This document shows, piece by piece, positions 53,981 through 64,000 of a stretch of 64,000 bases of DNA. Each line of letters begins with the position of its first letter. Positions within the stretch are counted from its first letter, which is position 1. The DNA is taken from NCBI GenBank assembly GCA_949152475.1, contig OX424559.1, positions 38,175,119-38,239,118 of the forward strand. Direction: 5' to 3'. The notes beneath the pieces were generated by a model, which saw only the letters and a program-made list of their open reading frames with translations, ran no database searches and had not been told where the DNA came from. A program made the position numbers and the translations under genes. This stretch comes from Terebella lapidaria. Taxonomy: Eukaryota > Annelida > Polychaeta > Terebellida > Terebellidae.

Positions 53981-55530
53981 CATGTTATTGTCAACAACGA
54001 CACTTTGCGAACGTCCATTTATTTACATATGTTGGGAGCGCCCCGTTATTTCTTGCCAACAACATACTGTGGGGTCGTACATTTTCACATATCATTACAT
54101 TTCTCCTTGTTCAAACATAAAGTGTAATATTACATACATAAGAATCTTGAATTTTCGATACTAGACATGTTCACATAGATTCAATGAGTCTGTCAGGTTT
54201 TGAGAGCTGGTGTCTCGGTCGACCAGTCACCGTGGCTGTTTGTGCAACCGGCTGTGCAAGTTGCTGGGCAGCTCTTTATGCCCCTGGTACAATGCGGTCA
54301 TTGTTCTTTGGGGTGACATTAGGGAATGTGTCACCATAATCACGAGAGTCATGTGCTGCATCTGGTGTGTGTAGCAAGTCTCGTCTGTTTCGCCGAAGTT
54401 CACCACCACGATCGGTTCTCGCGATATACGATCGTGGTGCTTCGTCTCTGTGTGATACTGTTCCTTTCATACTCCAGGTTCCCTGTCGATTGTTCCTAAT
54501 TCGGACACTATCACCCATGTTCAACGGTACCAACGACCTTGCTTGCTTGTCATGATAAAATTGCTGCTGTTGTTGAGCAACTTGTTTACGTTCCAGGACA
54601 TATTCTGAGTTTAGAACTTCCAACAGTTCGTCACACATTGGTAGGTTAGACTTGATGTGCCGACCCATCAGTAACTCGGCTGTCGACTTCCCAAGTTCAA
54701 GAGGCGTGCTTCTGTTTTCAAGGAGTCCAACCAGGTACTCTTCACGACTGACCTCAGCTTTTTGGATGATCTCCACAGTTTGGACTGTTTTTTCGGCGAG
54801 ACCATTTGACTTGGGGTATAGTGGACTTGAGGTGATATGACGGAATGCCCAATTTTGGTCTCTTGAGAAGTTCTTGAATTCTTCACTGCTATAGCATGAC
54901 CCATTGTCACTCATGATTTCTCCTGGAATCCCATGTACGGCAAAAACGGCTTTCATGGCTTGAATCACAGCCAAACTACTCATGGATGTTAGCATACGGA
55001 CCTCCGGAAAACATGAGTATGAGTCCACAATCACGATGTATGTTTTTTTTGTTCAGCTCAAACAGGTCTGTTGCCACCCGTTGCCAGGGTCGTTTCGAGA
55101 GTGGGTGACTCAGCAGTGGCTCCTTTTGCTGTATATCCTGGTGAATCTGACATGTGTTGCATTTTTTTTACAAGTGCATCGATGTGCTGATTCATTTGTG
55201 GCCAGAATAACACTTCCCGGGCTCGCTTCTTGCATTTATTTATTCCCAAGTGACCTTGATGAATCTTTGAAAGCATGACATTTCTCATTGCAGGTGGGAC
55301 GACAATTTTCAGTCCTTTGGAAATTACACCATTCGATACCTACAGTTCATCACGATACTTCCAGTAAGCCTGCACATGTGGATGGCACTGATATCTTTCT
55401 GATTTACAGCCATCCAGAACGGTCTGCACAAGAATACACATGCCCTCGTCGGAACTTGTTTCTCTCCGGAAGTCTTCCCATTTCCTTGCACAAACGAAGT
55501 TACATAGACCTTCTCCAGAAAGTATAAACA
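53980..55530 (-). mobile_element. Gypsy-like LTR-retrotransposon fossil (integrase end and candidate LTR)
   Basis: On the minus strand: an H2C2-type zinc-binding region (about 55050-55290), then a DDE integrase core with VDSYSCFPEV, SDNGSCYSSEEF and SNGLAEKTVQTVE, followed by a C-terminal chromatin/DNA-binding part (54276-55034). A short purine-rich stretch at about 54104 precedes a TGTAATGATATG start that could be a ~120-bp LTR ending near 53983 (TG..CA). RT and gag parts are absent from the window. It is broken, with several breaks, and old. The second LTR was not found. Confidence 0.7.
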
Positions 55531-56511
55531 GCTAGTGAGAATGTCTTGTGGTTGTTTTGATGAACAAGTAACCATTTTATGAAGCTTTTCATGCGAAAAT
55601 TCAATGAAACACTTTAGATATTTCACACGAAGACTACTCAATACTGCAAGCAAATCCAGACTGTTATCTTTGACCAGGCAACTTTGGAGCGTACACCATG
55701 TCGTCAGAGCGTTGACACGCCACAAACGATCAAATAATAAATTATTAGAGCCCTATTCATATGACGTTGGACCTTTATATTGCTCACAATTGAGTTCTGA
55801 GGTATTTGAAACCTCCAGTTCATACAATGTTGTTGTACATGGGCCATGAGTTTTGAAAACATTGTGGTCAATGATTGAACACTACATATTTGTGGACAAC
55901 ATCTGTGGGCGATGGCCTTTTTCTGAACAAATTAGTCTCCTATGGATAATTGAATAGTACAGACTTATCCATTGGTATCTCAAACACAGCATCGAATCCC
56001 CGATCTAAGATAATATGGTCAGTATTTACAGAAAAACAATATTTTACTCCCCATGTGTCAGCATCAATTACCAAAAAGTTAGCACTACAGCGTTGACATG
56101 ACCTGAACCCTAAACAAAAGAACGAGGCCGGACAACGCTCTATGCCATTTGGCAGGGTGGGGAGGTCGTTACTGGAGGCAGTACCCTCAGTCTACATTCG
56201 TTCCGGTCCGGTGGCGCTAGCTCCGCCGCGGCTGCCAAAGTCAACGACAGGTGCTGGAAACGCCACGGTCGGTGGAGGTCCGACAGTTCAAAAGACTCGT
56301 ACGTCCACGAAACATTAGAAAACCGCTCATCAGTAACCAAAGCACTCGGCCTTTAAGCTTTCACTATCCACGTCTAGTACTGTGTCCATGTTTCTGATGC
56401 ATTATAGGTAATCACATGCTTTTCACACATTGGGCGGTAACAGCATTACTTGCAATACACTTCCAGTATATCGTATGGAATTTTTTATCACCACACCTTA
56501 ATTTTATATTT
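55531..56511. other. No gene recognised; one GC-rich patch
   Basis: 56120-56340 is clearly more GC-rich than its surroundings and open on the minus strand for 66 codons, without recognisable features. The rest is AT-rich. It could be the leader or the eroded body of another element. Confidence 0.35.
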
Positions 56512-56512
56512 C

Positions 56513-57148
56513 TAAGCAGTGTTGTTCTTTACTGTTTTATGGTGAAGATAAACTGATCGTTTTCGAACGGTTCAGGGAAAAGATAGAAAACTTTGTCTAG
56601 ATGCAGTCAACGCATGTACCGCTGTGGGCGGGGCCAGAGTGGGCCGATAGAGAGGCAGTATGTGAGGGATGGTGTCCATATACACGGGGGGCTATCGATC
56701 CAGAAGCGTACATTATGTTAGGAAAGGGATAGTTTGTTCATTTAGGCCTGTGCGCTTCATGCTACCGTCTTCGGTTTTTTTTCCTTACGCATCCTAAGAT
56801 ATCCTGGATTATAGATAATCCTCCTCTAATTCCAAATTATTGGAATGTGGCCCAGCATCCCGGCGTGTGCAACACCAGCCAACCGGGCACAGGGTTCCAG
56901 CAAGACTGGTTTTACCTGGGTGGCTCTCACGCATTTTCATATTTTTTTCAATCCGGACATCGTCACCTCTTTTCAGGTCAGTTCTTTGATACAACAGATT
57001 GTACGTCTTGCTGACCGATACCGGTACTGTATTGCTCCATATCACACAATACTCTGTTATTCCACGTCAGCAGTCGCAATAAACGTGCCGCACGGCCACA
57101 ACTCTCTCTAAGCAGTGTTGTTCTTTATTGTGTTATGGTGAAGATAGA
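56513..57148. repeat. ~40-bp direct repeat pair around a 560-bp segment
   Basis: 'taagcagtgttgttctttactg..ttatggtgaagata' occurs at 56513-56550 and again at 57110-57148 with about two differences. The segment between ends with an AATAAA-containing stretch (about 57072). It could be a recombined repeat element or a solo terminal repeat; I cannot decide. Confidence 0.4.
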
Positions 57149-57164
57149 CATTAAATTTAACGCC

Positions 57165-57660
57165 ACCCACAACATGGAACCAAGAATTCTGCACGTTTAG
57201 CACATGAAATAGGCAAGTTATCTAGAAAACACCAAGAAACATCAAAATGCAACAATCTCCAGAATGCTTTCCAGGTGCTCTCAGAAAACATTAATATACC
57301 AAAAATATCGAAATGCAACCATCTCCAGAATGCATCCCAAAAACTCTCAGAAAACACCCAAATACCAACCAAAAATACCAAAATGCAACATCTCCAGAAT
57401 GCTTTCCAGGTGCTCTCAGAAAACATTAATATACCAAAAATATCGAAATGCAACCATCTCCAGAATGCATCCCAAAAGCTCTCAGAAAACACCAAAATGC
57501 TAAATTTTCTCTGAGGCGTCATAAGCCACCCACACCATGGAACCAGATATATTTGCTCCTGTTCAGCACATGGAATAGGCATCCAATCTTCCCAAAAAAT
57601 TCTCCAGAAAGCACCCCAAGTGCTTTCAGAAAACATCAAAATGCAAAATTTTCAGCAGAC
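57165..57660. repeat. Tandem repeat, ~67-bp units in a 135-bp higher-order pattern
   Basis: The core 'caaccatctccagaatgc.t.cca...ctctcagaaaacacc' repeats about seven times. Two unit types alternate ('ctttccaggtg' and 'catcccaaaag'); the 135-bp pair recurs at 57259 and 57394. The flanks at 57165-57240 and 57525-57600 are themselves copies ('ccaccca.a.catggaacca', 'agcacatg.aataggca'), so the whole block is a duplication. Frames in it are artefacts. Confidence 0.8.
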
Positions 57661-57849
57661 CGTCTTTAGTGTCTTTGCGCTCCCCCTAATCATTTTTCCT
57701 GGATCAGCCCCTGAAAATGATGTCGGAGTGAAAAATCTCTAGTATATTCTATCTTTTTCAATCCGCTCATATAGTCTGCTAAATACATAAAGCAAGAGGT
57801 GCCGTAGTGTTCTCATATATGCTTGTGTGATATGTGTTCTAATGGTTTT

Positions 57850-57993
57850 CGGAACGTTTTAAGTCTGCAGACGTATTGCGTGATTCGGAACGTTTTAAGT
57901 CTGCAGACGTATTGCATGATTCGGGGCATTTCAAGTCTGCAGACGTATTGCGTGAATCGGAACGTTTCAAGTCTGCAGACGTATTGCTTGATC
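57850..57993. repeat. 36-bp tandem repeat, four copies
   Basis: CGGAACGTTTTAAGTCTGCA + GACGTATTGCGTGATT, at 57850, 57886, 57922 and 57958, with 1-4 differences. A single diverged unit ('ttctgacgtattgcgtcattcg') is at about 37083, next to the same downstream sequence. Confidence 0.85.
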
Positions 57994-58059
57994 TGAGATT
58001 CTAAGTGTGATTTGGGGTAAAAAGCTTTGTATCGGGTCGGCGGACACTTTGGATCGCCT

Positions 58060-60290
58060 CTTCAATTATTATATTGCATGAATCAAATATGAGAGGAACC
58101 TGGAGTGTTTTAAACGAGGTAATGGGTAAGCGAAATAAAAAAGACCCTTTCCCTCAATCGCTCTTACTAAATAACATTGAGGAAACTAGCAAAACAAATA
58201 TTGCATATGCTTTCAACAGTTATTTTTCTCAAATCGGAGTACATGTACTTACTGGTCACAATGTACCGAACGCGCATCATCACTTCAAAGATTATTTGCA
58301 GAATAATATCTCTCAAAGTATATTCCTAACACTCGTAACAGATCATGACATTATGAGTTTTGCTATGTCTCTTAAAAGTAAATCCAGCTGTGGACACGAT
58401 AACATATCCACTAAATTGCTTAAAGATACTATAGAACAAATCATTGTCCCTGTCACTCATATAATAAATATTTCTTCGAAAAATGGTATTGTACCGAAAG
58501 AACTAAAGATAGCCAAAGTAATTCCAATCTACAAGTCCTCAAATAACCAACTACTAAAAAATTACCGACCGATAAGCCTGTTACCTGCATTCTCAAAACT
58601 TTTAGAAAAAGTAATGTTAAAAAAGTAACGGATTACTTAATATCACAAAACATTTTATTCAAGCATCAATATGGCTTCAGGCCACATCACTCTACCATTC
58701 AACCGATAATTCATTTTCTTAAACACTGCGCGGATGTAAATAATAAAGCAATACCTGAATACACTTTAGCAATTTTTTGTGATCTGTCAAAAGCTTTTGA
58801 CGTCATAAATCATGATATCCTTCTATACAAACTGAATTCCATGAGAGTGCGTGGAATAGTAAACAAATGGTTTCAGGATTATTTAACGGACCGCAAGCAA
58901 TATGTAGAATTCGAAAATTATAAATCTCCATTAGTTGATATCACATGCGGCGTACCGCAGGGCTCGATACTCGGGCCCTTACTATATTTACTTTATGTAA
59001 ATGATATTGCGAACTCTTGTCCCAGTGATATACTTTCCTTTGCGGACGACACCACCTTGTATCTCTCTCATTCTGATTCGGTAAGTCTATTTACACAATC
59101 AAATATTGAAATTAATAAATTATATGAATGGTTCTGTTCTAATAAATTGGCAGTAAATCCTTCCAAAACGAAGTACATGGTTATCAAGCCCTCTCATAAA
59201 GCTTTGTGTTTAGATAATTTATCGATTTGTATAGCGGGAACCAAACTCACACGCATAGGAAATGATTGTGCTGAGAAATATACAAAGTTTTTGGGTATAA
59301 ATATTGACGAATCTCTGTCCTGGAAATTTCATATACAACATGTAATTTCTAAAATAACGAAGACTCTATTCGCAATCAAACAGGTAAAGAAAATACTGCC
59401 AAGGCAATCATTAGTGAGTCTTTATAATATTCTGATTCATCCTCATATTAATTATGGTATCATCGCCTGGGGCGCTGCAAATTCTTCTTTATTAAAGAAA
59501 TTGGTCACTACTCAAAAACGAGCTATTCGCATAATCCATAATGTTCCATTCAAAGAGCACACGAACCCTCTTTTTAAAGAGTCCAAAATATTAGAACTAG
59601 CTGACCTTTATGAATATAATGTATTGCTTTTCATGCATGGTTTTCGTTATAACAAACTCCCCTGGTCCTTTATTTCTATGTTCAAATATAACCATGATAT
59701 TCATGCAAATCGGATAACGAGACAATCTAATTTGATTTACATCCCACGATGTGACTCTAGGTTTGTCAGAAATATCCCTATCTTTAAATTTCCCATCATT
59801 TGGAATTGGTGGATTAACGATGTACGAGACACACCATCCAAATCTCAATTTAAAAAATATTGAAAGAAAAATTCATTTCAACATATGAGCCCACCCTGGT
59901 CTGATAGTGAATAATGAATTTGAAACTCAAGTAATGTATGAATATATGTGGCGCATGGAGCCCTCCTGTATTTGTATTTGTTTAACTTGTATTGCTTATA
60001 TTATTGCTCATGCAAGGTAACATCTATTTTGATGCACAAATATGTACGATTGTAAATGTAAACATATTTTATTTATTATTTTTTTTTTTTTTCTCAATTT
60101 TTCAACGTTACACGACCTGGTCGCAGTCCATAACCATTTACCATGTTTGACTTATGTGATTTGGGCCAAGCTGGAAGACAGCACACGCTAAGCTTGGGCC
60201 CCATTTTCCCCATGCTTATATCTGTAAATTATATACATGATCTAATTTGCTTCTTGGGAAATTGAAATAAACTATCTATCTATCTACCTA
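58060..60290 (+). pseudogene. LINE 5: 5'-truncated LINE with one frameshift
   Basis: Begins within the pre-RT region (SNMRGTWSVLNEVMGKRNKK) and contains RT boxes SKSSCGHDNISTKLL, YRPISLLPAFSKLLEK, FCDLSKAFDVINHDIL, CGVPQGSILGPLLYLLY and SFADDTTLYLS, then thumb sequence to a stop at 59863. The frame breaks once, in an A-run near 58622 (..VMLKK|VTDYLISQN..); otherwise it is open. The 3' end has AATAAA at 60266 and a CTAT microsatellite tail (60271-60290). Its RT differs from LINE 1 and LINE 2 (INHDIL instead of RVWH), so it belongs to another lineage of the jockey superfamily. It inserted beside the 36-bp repeats. Confidence 0.85.
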
Positions 60291-61085
60291 TTTTTGATTT
60301 TCTGCGATCGGTTAACCTTGGCGGTTAACATGCTCAGGAGATGTTCATATCACAGGACAGTGAAGACTAATGTGTAAAGTAACTGGTGATCCTAATACGT
60401 GAACATGATGCAGTATGGACAAATCTCCCAGAAGAAAATGAGGGTATCATGCAAGAAGTATACCGATCACCATACCATCACCACCACTGTTTGCTAAAAC
60501 CTGAATAACTAAAAGCTAAAATTTACAGATACAACTTCACAGTATGACTAGATAATATAGTAGTTACTATGACGTTACCGGAATGCCACAATACTACTGA
60601 AATTGTCCAACAAAATGTTATCCCATGTGTGCACGCCCTGTCGTGTCGCGATGCTGCCTCGGTGCTGTCCAGCTAAGCCTCTATCATTTGATCGCATCCC
60701 CCAGAGTCTCGACATTCGGGCTCCGTTTTGGAAGGATTCTCGATGCAATGCAACTCGAAAATACATATCGTCAGGCGAAGTAAAAAATGACCTACACGCA
60801 AGACATTTTTTTTTCACAAAATGAGAGTCTGTTCCATAGTGTTCATTTTGACAATTTATAACAATTTTGATGAAATGTGCCGGGATGACTTATGCAAATT
60901 TCGGCCAATTTCCCACATTTGACTTGGGCCACTTACTTACAACTGCAGTCTGTGGGTAGAATATTTCAGTGTATGAATAAATAATACACACCTAATATAC
61001 TTTCGGGAAAACATGTGTCAATTTCGTCTGGTCATTTCCTAGCGGCGTCGTATTGGTCAGCAACATCATGCATATTGCCGTTGTC
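60291..61085. other. No gene recognised
   Basis: AT-rich DNA with short frames on both strands at 60575-60824 lacking family features. Confidence 0.4.
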
Positions 61086-61089
61086 TTTC

Positions 61090-63640
61090 TATTATTGCCT
61101 GCTGTAAAGTAGAACCTAACCTTGTTCTGTGTGTCGAGTGGAGGTTCGTTAGGCCGAGGTGCTGTCTGTTCAGTGTCTGGGTTCCGTCTGACGTTCAAGG
61201 CTCCAAGCGCTGGTCACTTGCTAATTGGGCTGCTCGTCAGGTGGTAGCATCGTCTTTATTGCAGATTGTACTAGCAATCGCCAGGGGGCAGTACTGAGTA
61301 ATTAAGCTATTTTCGCCTTTCTACAACACTCTCCCCCGTTTTGATAGAGCCAAGCTTAATTCTATTTTAATGAATCTTGACTTCACAAAGAAAATGAATG
61401 GAAGACACTGTCAGATAGACTATGCCACCCTAGAGTGTCCCTACCAAGTTATCGGTTGACTTATTTAAGAACTACCATGGAATGACAGGAACTGAAGGAT
61501 AAAACCTACTTGTTGATTCCAACAAGCACACACTCAAATTAAAATCACATAAAACCAGTTGTACAGGCACTTGCTTTCTGTCACATCGGTCTTTCACACG
61601 AAAATACCCATACATACAAATTTCCCCATTCCCCATATTCTCCAAGAGACTTGAACACTGAATCCATCGGCACGTCTTCGGGGATGTCGCTGGACAGATC
61701 AATAGACTTCGCCACTTCCTTGTCCACAACAACCCTCTGTAGTGCAGGTGGGCTGTTCTCCTTCCCGTTGTTCTGGATGAGGCCAATACTTTGGACATGA
61801 GCTGAACGGTGGCCTCTCACTTCAGCTCTGTCGAGTTTAAATCTCCTGAGGTAGACTCGGCTGTTGATGATCTACTAGATGAAGATGATAGATGCTGTAC
61901 ATTCTTAATATGTATGGAACTCTTTGTTTCTTCCATGGCCTGTTGCAGTGTGTCTGCTTCCTCATCTCTAGGATTGTGACGTTTTGGTACTAGATCCCGA
62001 TCCTCCTCGTCCTGATCAGAATCATGTTGCTCCCTCCGTTGACTAACTCGAGCTCGTCCTTGTTCACTGCCTCGGCCAGTAAAGACTCCATAGGCTCTGC
62101 CACGGAGGTCCTCACTGCCGCGGTCCTTGTTTTGGTTGCGGACATTGCTGCATTCTCTACAATCCAGTTGTCGAGCTGCCGTGGCATTTCTCCGATCCGT
62201 TTGTAGGGTAGATGTGGGGTCCATCTGTTCTCTATGGCTTGGTTCTCGTTCAAGCGTGGGATCCAAGTGATCTACCCGTTTTGTTTGTCGTTCTCCCTCA
62301 TGGGTTCGATGGGTGGGAGTCCTATGTCCTCGGTTCATTCCAAGGCGAGCTCCGCTGGAACCATGATGTCTACCCTGACGTGAGGAAGCACCATAGACTG
62401 AGCCACAGCGATTTTCCTCAGAATCAAGATATTCATCATGGCTTGCTGCCTGGTTATTTGCAGAGTCGTAGACGTCAGAACGTCGAGGTATCATCCCTGA
62501 AGTGTTGTCTGGTCCTGACAAAGTGTACGACCTAAGCGGCTGATCCTCCGGTCCCAGTCGGTCATTAACATCAGGCAGCGGGGGCTCTCGGGTCCTATGG
62601 GAAGAGTCCACAGATTCCCTCATATACGCTGTCTCACGAGATCTGATGTCTCTGGCTCGACTGTTTGACGGATCACTTGGTTTTTCTGACGTGTTGTATG
62701 CTGGCATATGCTGCTCCTCCGAATCTTTTTTGGCCGCTTTTGATGTCAGGTGCTCTACCTTGTAGGTCACTGCAGATCCTGAATCCGGGAAGATGCATGT
62801 CCAGGCCTTGACATTTTCTATGCTCTTCCTTCGCTCCAACTTAGCATAGTCAGCTGAGCGGCGTAAGATCGACAGCCGTTTCCGGAACTCTAACTCCTCT
62901 GTGAAGATTTCTGCTTGACGTCGTCTTAAGCGCTCCTGCTTCTCCTTCTCTGCCAGCAACGTTTCCTTTTCCAAGTCTTTTTGTATTAGCAGTCTTTCCT
63001 TCTCTGCCAAACGTCTTTCTTGCTCGATTTGAGTCTGAAATTTCTCTCGCTCCAAATGGGCCACTTGCTGCCGTAAACGGTTCATCTCGTCAGACTCCTG
63101 TAGGCGACTGAGATGTCGATCAATGTCGTCTTCGGCTGAGAGAATCGCCGCAGTCCTAGATCGTGAGGACTGATCCGGAACACTAGCTGGGACATCACTG
63201 TTGAAAACTGTCGAGGGCTCCTGGGTCTCATCCTCTTTTTCCTCTTCTTTATCCTCTTTCCCCTCTTCTTCAAGTGGAAGTGGCTGTACGATCTCCTCTT
63301 GAATCAACCTTGTGAAGAAACGTGCTGTCAAGCTGGTCGCAGCAACTAGATTCTGTATTGTCAGACTAGTGTCTTTTCGTAGCCTAACTATGGCGGCGGC
63401 TCGGGAATCTCCAATCTCCTTGATCGATTTCAGTTCAGGAACTGTGGCTGTTTGCAGGTTTATCGGAGCCATGTTTGAAGTTCCCTGATGTTTCCTTTCC
63501 TTTCTTGTTGAATTTGTTTGCTGTTTCTTCGTTTTGTTCTTGATTTTATTGAACTTGCTCGATGTTCCTTTGCTTGTTTCTCAATTCTGTCGAATCTCCG
63601 TGATGTTTTGTTGATTCGGTCTTGATCAGGTTTTTTTTTT
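61090..63640 (-). mobile_element. Gag-only LTR-retrotransposon fossil (candidate)
   Basis: On the minus strand: a leader (63473-63640), a long gag-like frame (61817-63472), ~470 bp without clear coding, then a purine tract ACGGGGGAGAG directly followed by TGTTGTAGAAAGG at about 61335, the usual look of a polypurine tract and LTR start. The candidate LTR extends to about 61090 and includes an AATAAAGACG signal. No RT or integrase is present, so it would be a non-autonomous element or remnant. No second LTR is recognisable at 63640-64000. It is incomplete; the frame itself is open. Confidence 0.5.
61817..63472 (-). CDS. Gag-like protein with helix-hairpin-helix start and coiled coil
   Basis: 551 residues from an ATG. 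Residues ~4-35 read INLQTATVPELKSIKEIGDS-RAAAIVRLRK, a helix-hairpin-helix of the ComEA type. An acidic stretch (EEEGKEDKEEEKED) follows. Residues ~115-215 form a highly charged coiled coil (LEREKFQTQIEQERRLAEKE, LRRRQAEIFTEELEFRKRL). The rest is a low-complexity Arg/Ser/Asp/His-rich tail with many RxxD/RG elements. I recall HhH starts in gag proteins of invertebrate Gypsy-like elements, and the purine tract plus LTR-like sequence downstream agree. No capsid motif or zinc knuckle is evident, so a host protein cannot be excluded. No neighbouring pol. Confidence 0.5.
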   Translation of the reverse strand: MAPINLQTATVPELKSIKEIGDSRAAAIVRLRKDTSLTIQNLVAATSLTARFFTRLIQEEIVQPLPLEEEGKEDKEEEKEDETQEPSTVFNSDVPASVPDQSSRSRTAAILSAEDDIDRHLSRLQESDEMNRLRQQVAHLEREKFQTQIEQERRLAEKERLLIQKDLEKETLLAEKEKQERLRRRQAEIFTEELEFRKRLSILRRSADYAKLERRKSIENVKAWTCIFPDSGSAVTYKVEHLTSKAAKKDSEEQHMPAYNTSEKPSDPSNSRARDIRSRETAYMRESVDSSHRTREPPLPDVNDRLGPEDQPLRSYTLSGPDNTSGMIPRRSDVYDSANNQAASHDEYLDSEENRCGSVYGASSRQGRHHGSSGARLGMNRGHRTPTHRTHEGERQTKRVDHLDPTLEREPSHREQMDPTSTLQTDRRNATAARQLDCRECSNVRNQNKDRGSEDLRGRAYGVFTGRGSEQGRARVSQRREQHDSDQDEEDRDLVPKRHNPRDEEADTLQQAMEETKSSIHIKNVQHLSSSSSRSSTAESTSGDLNSTELK

Positions 63641-64000
63641 TTTTTTTTATGTATATAAACCTAACCAGATGATTTTAAATGAAGTTTTAATTTCGGGTTA
63701 GTAAAAGATAGACAAGACTATTCTAGAACCAACTAACGAAATAGACAATGAATAGAAAATGAGATGATTTCCAACTGATAAGTCAAATTGAAATATCAAT
63801 CAATCAATGAATTGCCACTATGAGTAACAAAAGCAATGTTTACTGATGAAAGCGCAATATGCCTAGAAGCAGATATCACAGAAATTAATTAATTTTCTGT
63901 GTGGAATTCACAAAAAATAATAATAATAATAAATTTTCACAGAAACCAACAACTTCCTGTGACAGAGAAGCTCACAGAAAATATTGACTTCCTATACTGG
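63641..64000. other. No gene; T-tract, ATA microsatellite and a 25-bp palindrome
   Basis: A T-run at about 63631-63648, an AAT microsatellite at about 63918-63932, and a palindrome CACAGAAA-TTAATTAAT-TTTCTGTG at 63877-63901, with related CACAGAAA words nearby (about 63939 and 63972). Confidence 0.6.

Noticed and set aside
56513-57148. Direct repeats as a pair of LTRs
   Set aside because: The repeated piece is only ~40 bp and does not start TG and end CA; kept only as an unexplained repeat pair.
57157-57639. 160-residue minus-strand frame with FSESFWDAFWRWLHFD repeats
   Set aside because: Encoded entirely by the 135-bp tandem repeat; overlapping plus-strand frames are also open.
61581-61820. 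Short frame with VFKSLGEYGEWGNLY, reminiscent of an SLC22 transporter first exon
   Set aside because: Only about 15 residues of vague similarity, and it begins at a GTG inside the end of the gag-like frame; too weak to call a host exon.

Overview
The window looks like intergenic or intronic DNA of a marine invertebrate, most likely a lophotrochozoan or an invertebrate deuterostome. I cannot name the species. I recognise no convincing host gene. Nearly everything interpretable is transposable-element DNA: at least five non-LTR retrotransposons (LINEs) with APE-type endonuclease and jockey/CR1-like reverse transcriptase, a tyrosine-recombinase retrotransposon with split direct repeats (Ngaro/DIRS order), two relics of a Penelope-like 'YIDDVLS' reverse transcriptase, two LTR-retrotransposon fossils, a Pif1-helicase relic, a P/THAP-like transposase relic, a tRNA-derived SINE and several kinds of TIR/MITE elements. 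Virus-like 2A motifs in LINE ORF2 are known from mollusc, amphioxus, sea urchin and hemichordate LINEs, which fits this origin.

Layout. 1-6.8 kb: AT-rich non-coding DNA with one long-TIR MITE. 6.8-17.3 kb: an old minus-strand LINE split by a 9.2-kb TIR element (7472-16662, 6-bp target duplication). The arms of that element carry palindromic 22-bp tandem repeats. Its left arm is in turn split by the Ngaro-like element (7652-11596), and its interior holds a Penelope-like relic and a frameshifted LINE. 17.4-21.5 kb: a second Penelope-like relic, a 1.45-kb satellite and a Pif1-helicase relic. 22-27 kb: a transposase relic and a second long-TIR MITE. 27.3-34.2 kb: a diverged repeat into which a full-length, intact LINE (28202-33937) inserted with a perfect 12-bp target duplication. 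35-47 kb: an array of ~1.3-kb tandem units riddled with small DNA elements with visible target duplications (8-bp hAT-like, 9-bp Mutator-like, TTAA piggyBac-like) and one SINE. 47.7-53.3 kb: a second intact LINE. 54-64 kb: a Gypsy-like integrase fossil, minisatellites, a 5'-truncated LINE with one frameshift, and a gag-like ORF followed by a candidate polypurine tract and LTR.

The most interesting content is in the two intact LINEs. The ORF1 of the first (28450-29808) is a coiled-coil/RRM/CTD nucleic-acid-binding protein that ends in an IMPACT (UPF0029/YigZ) domain. The ORF1 of the second (47914-49425) is an RRM-like plus zinc-knuckle protein fused to a NADAR domain, a family known for N-glycosidase/ADP-ribosyl-guanine hydrolase chemistry. 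Both ORF2 proteins carry a 2A-type peptide (GDIHPNPGP and GDIESNPGP) just ahead of the endonuclease. In the second LINE, ORF1 and ORF2 lie in one frame separated by a single UGA, so read-through followed by 2A separation is possible. Related LINEs appear to have taken up different regulatory or enzymatic domains into ORF1, and that is my best candidate for an undescribed system here.
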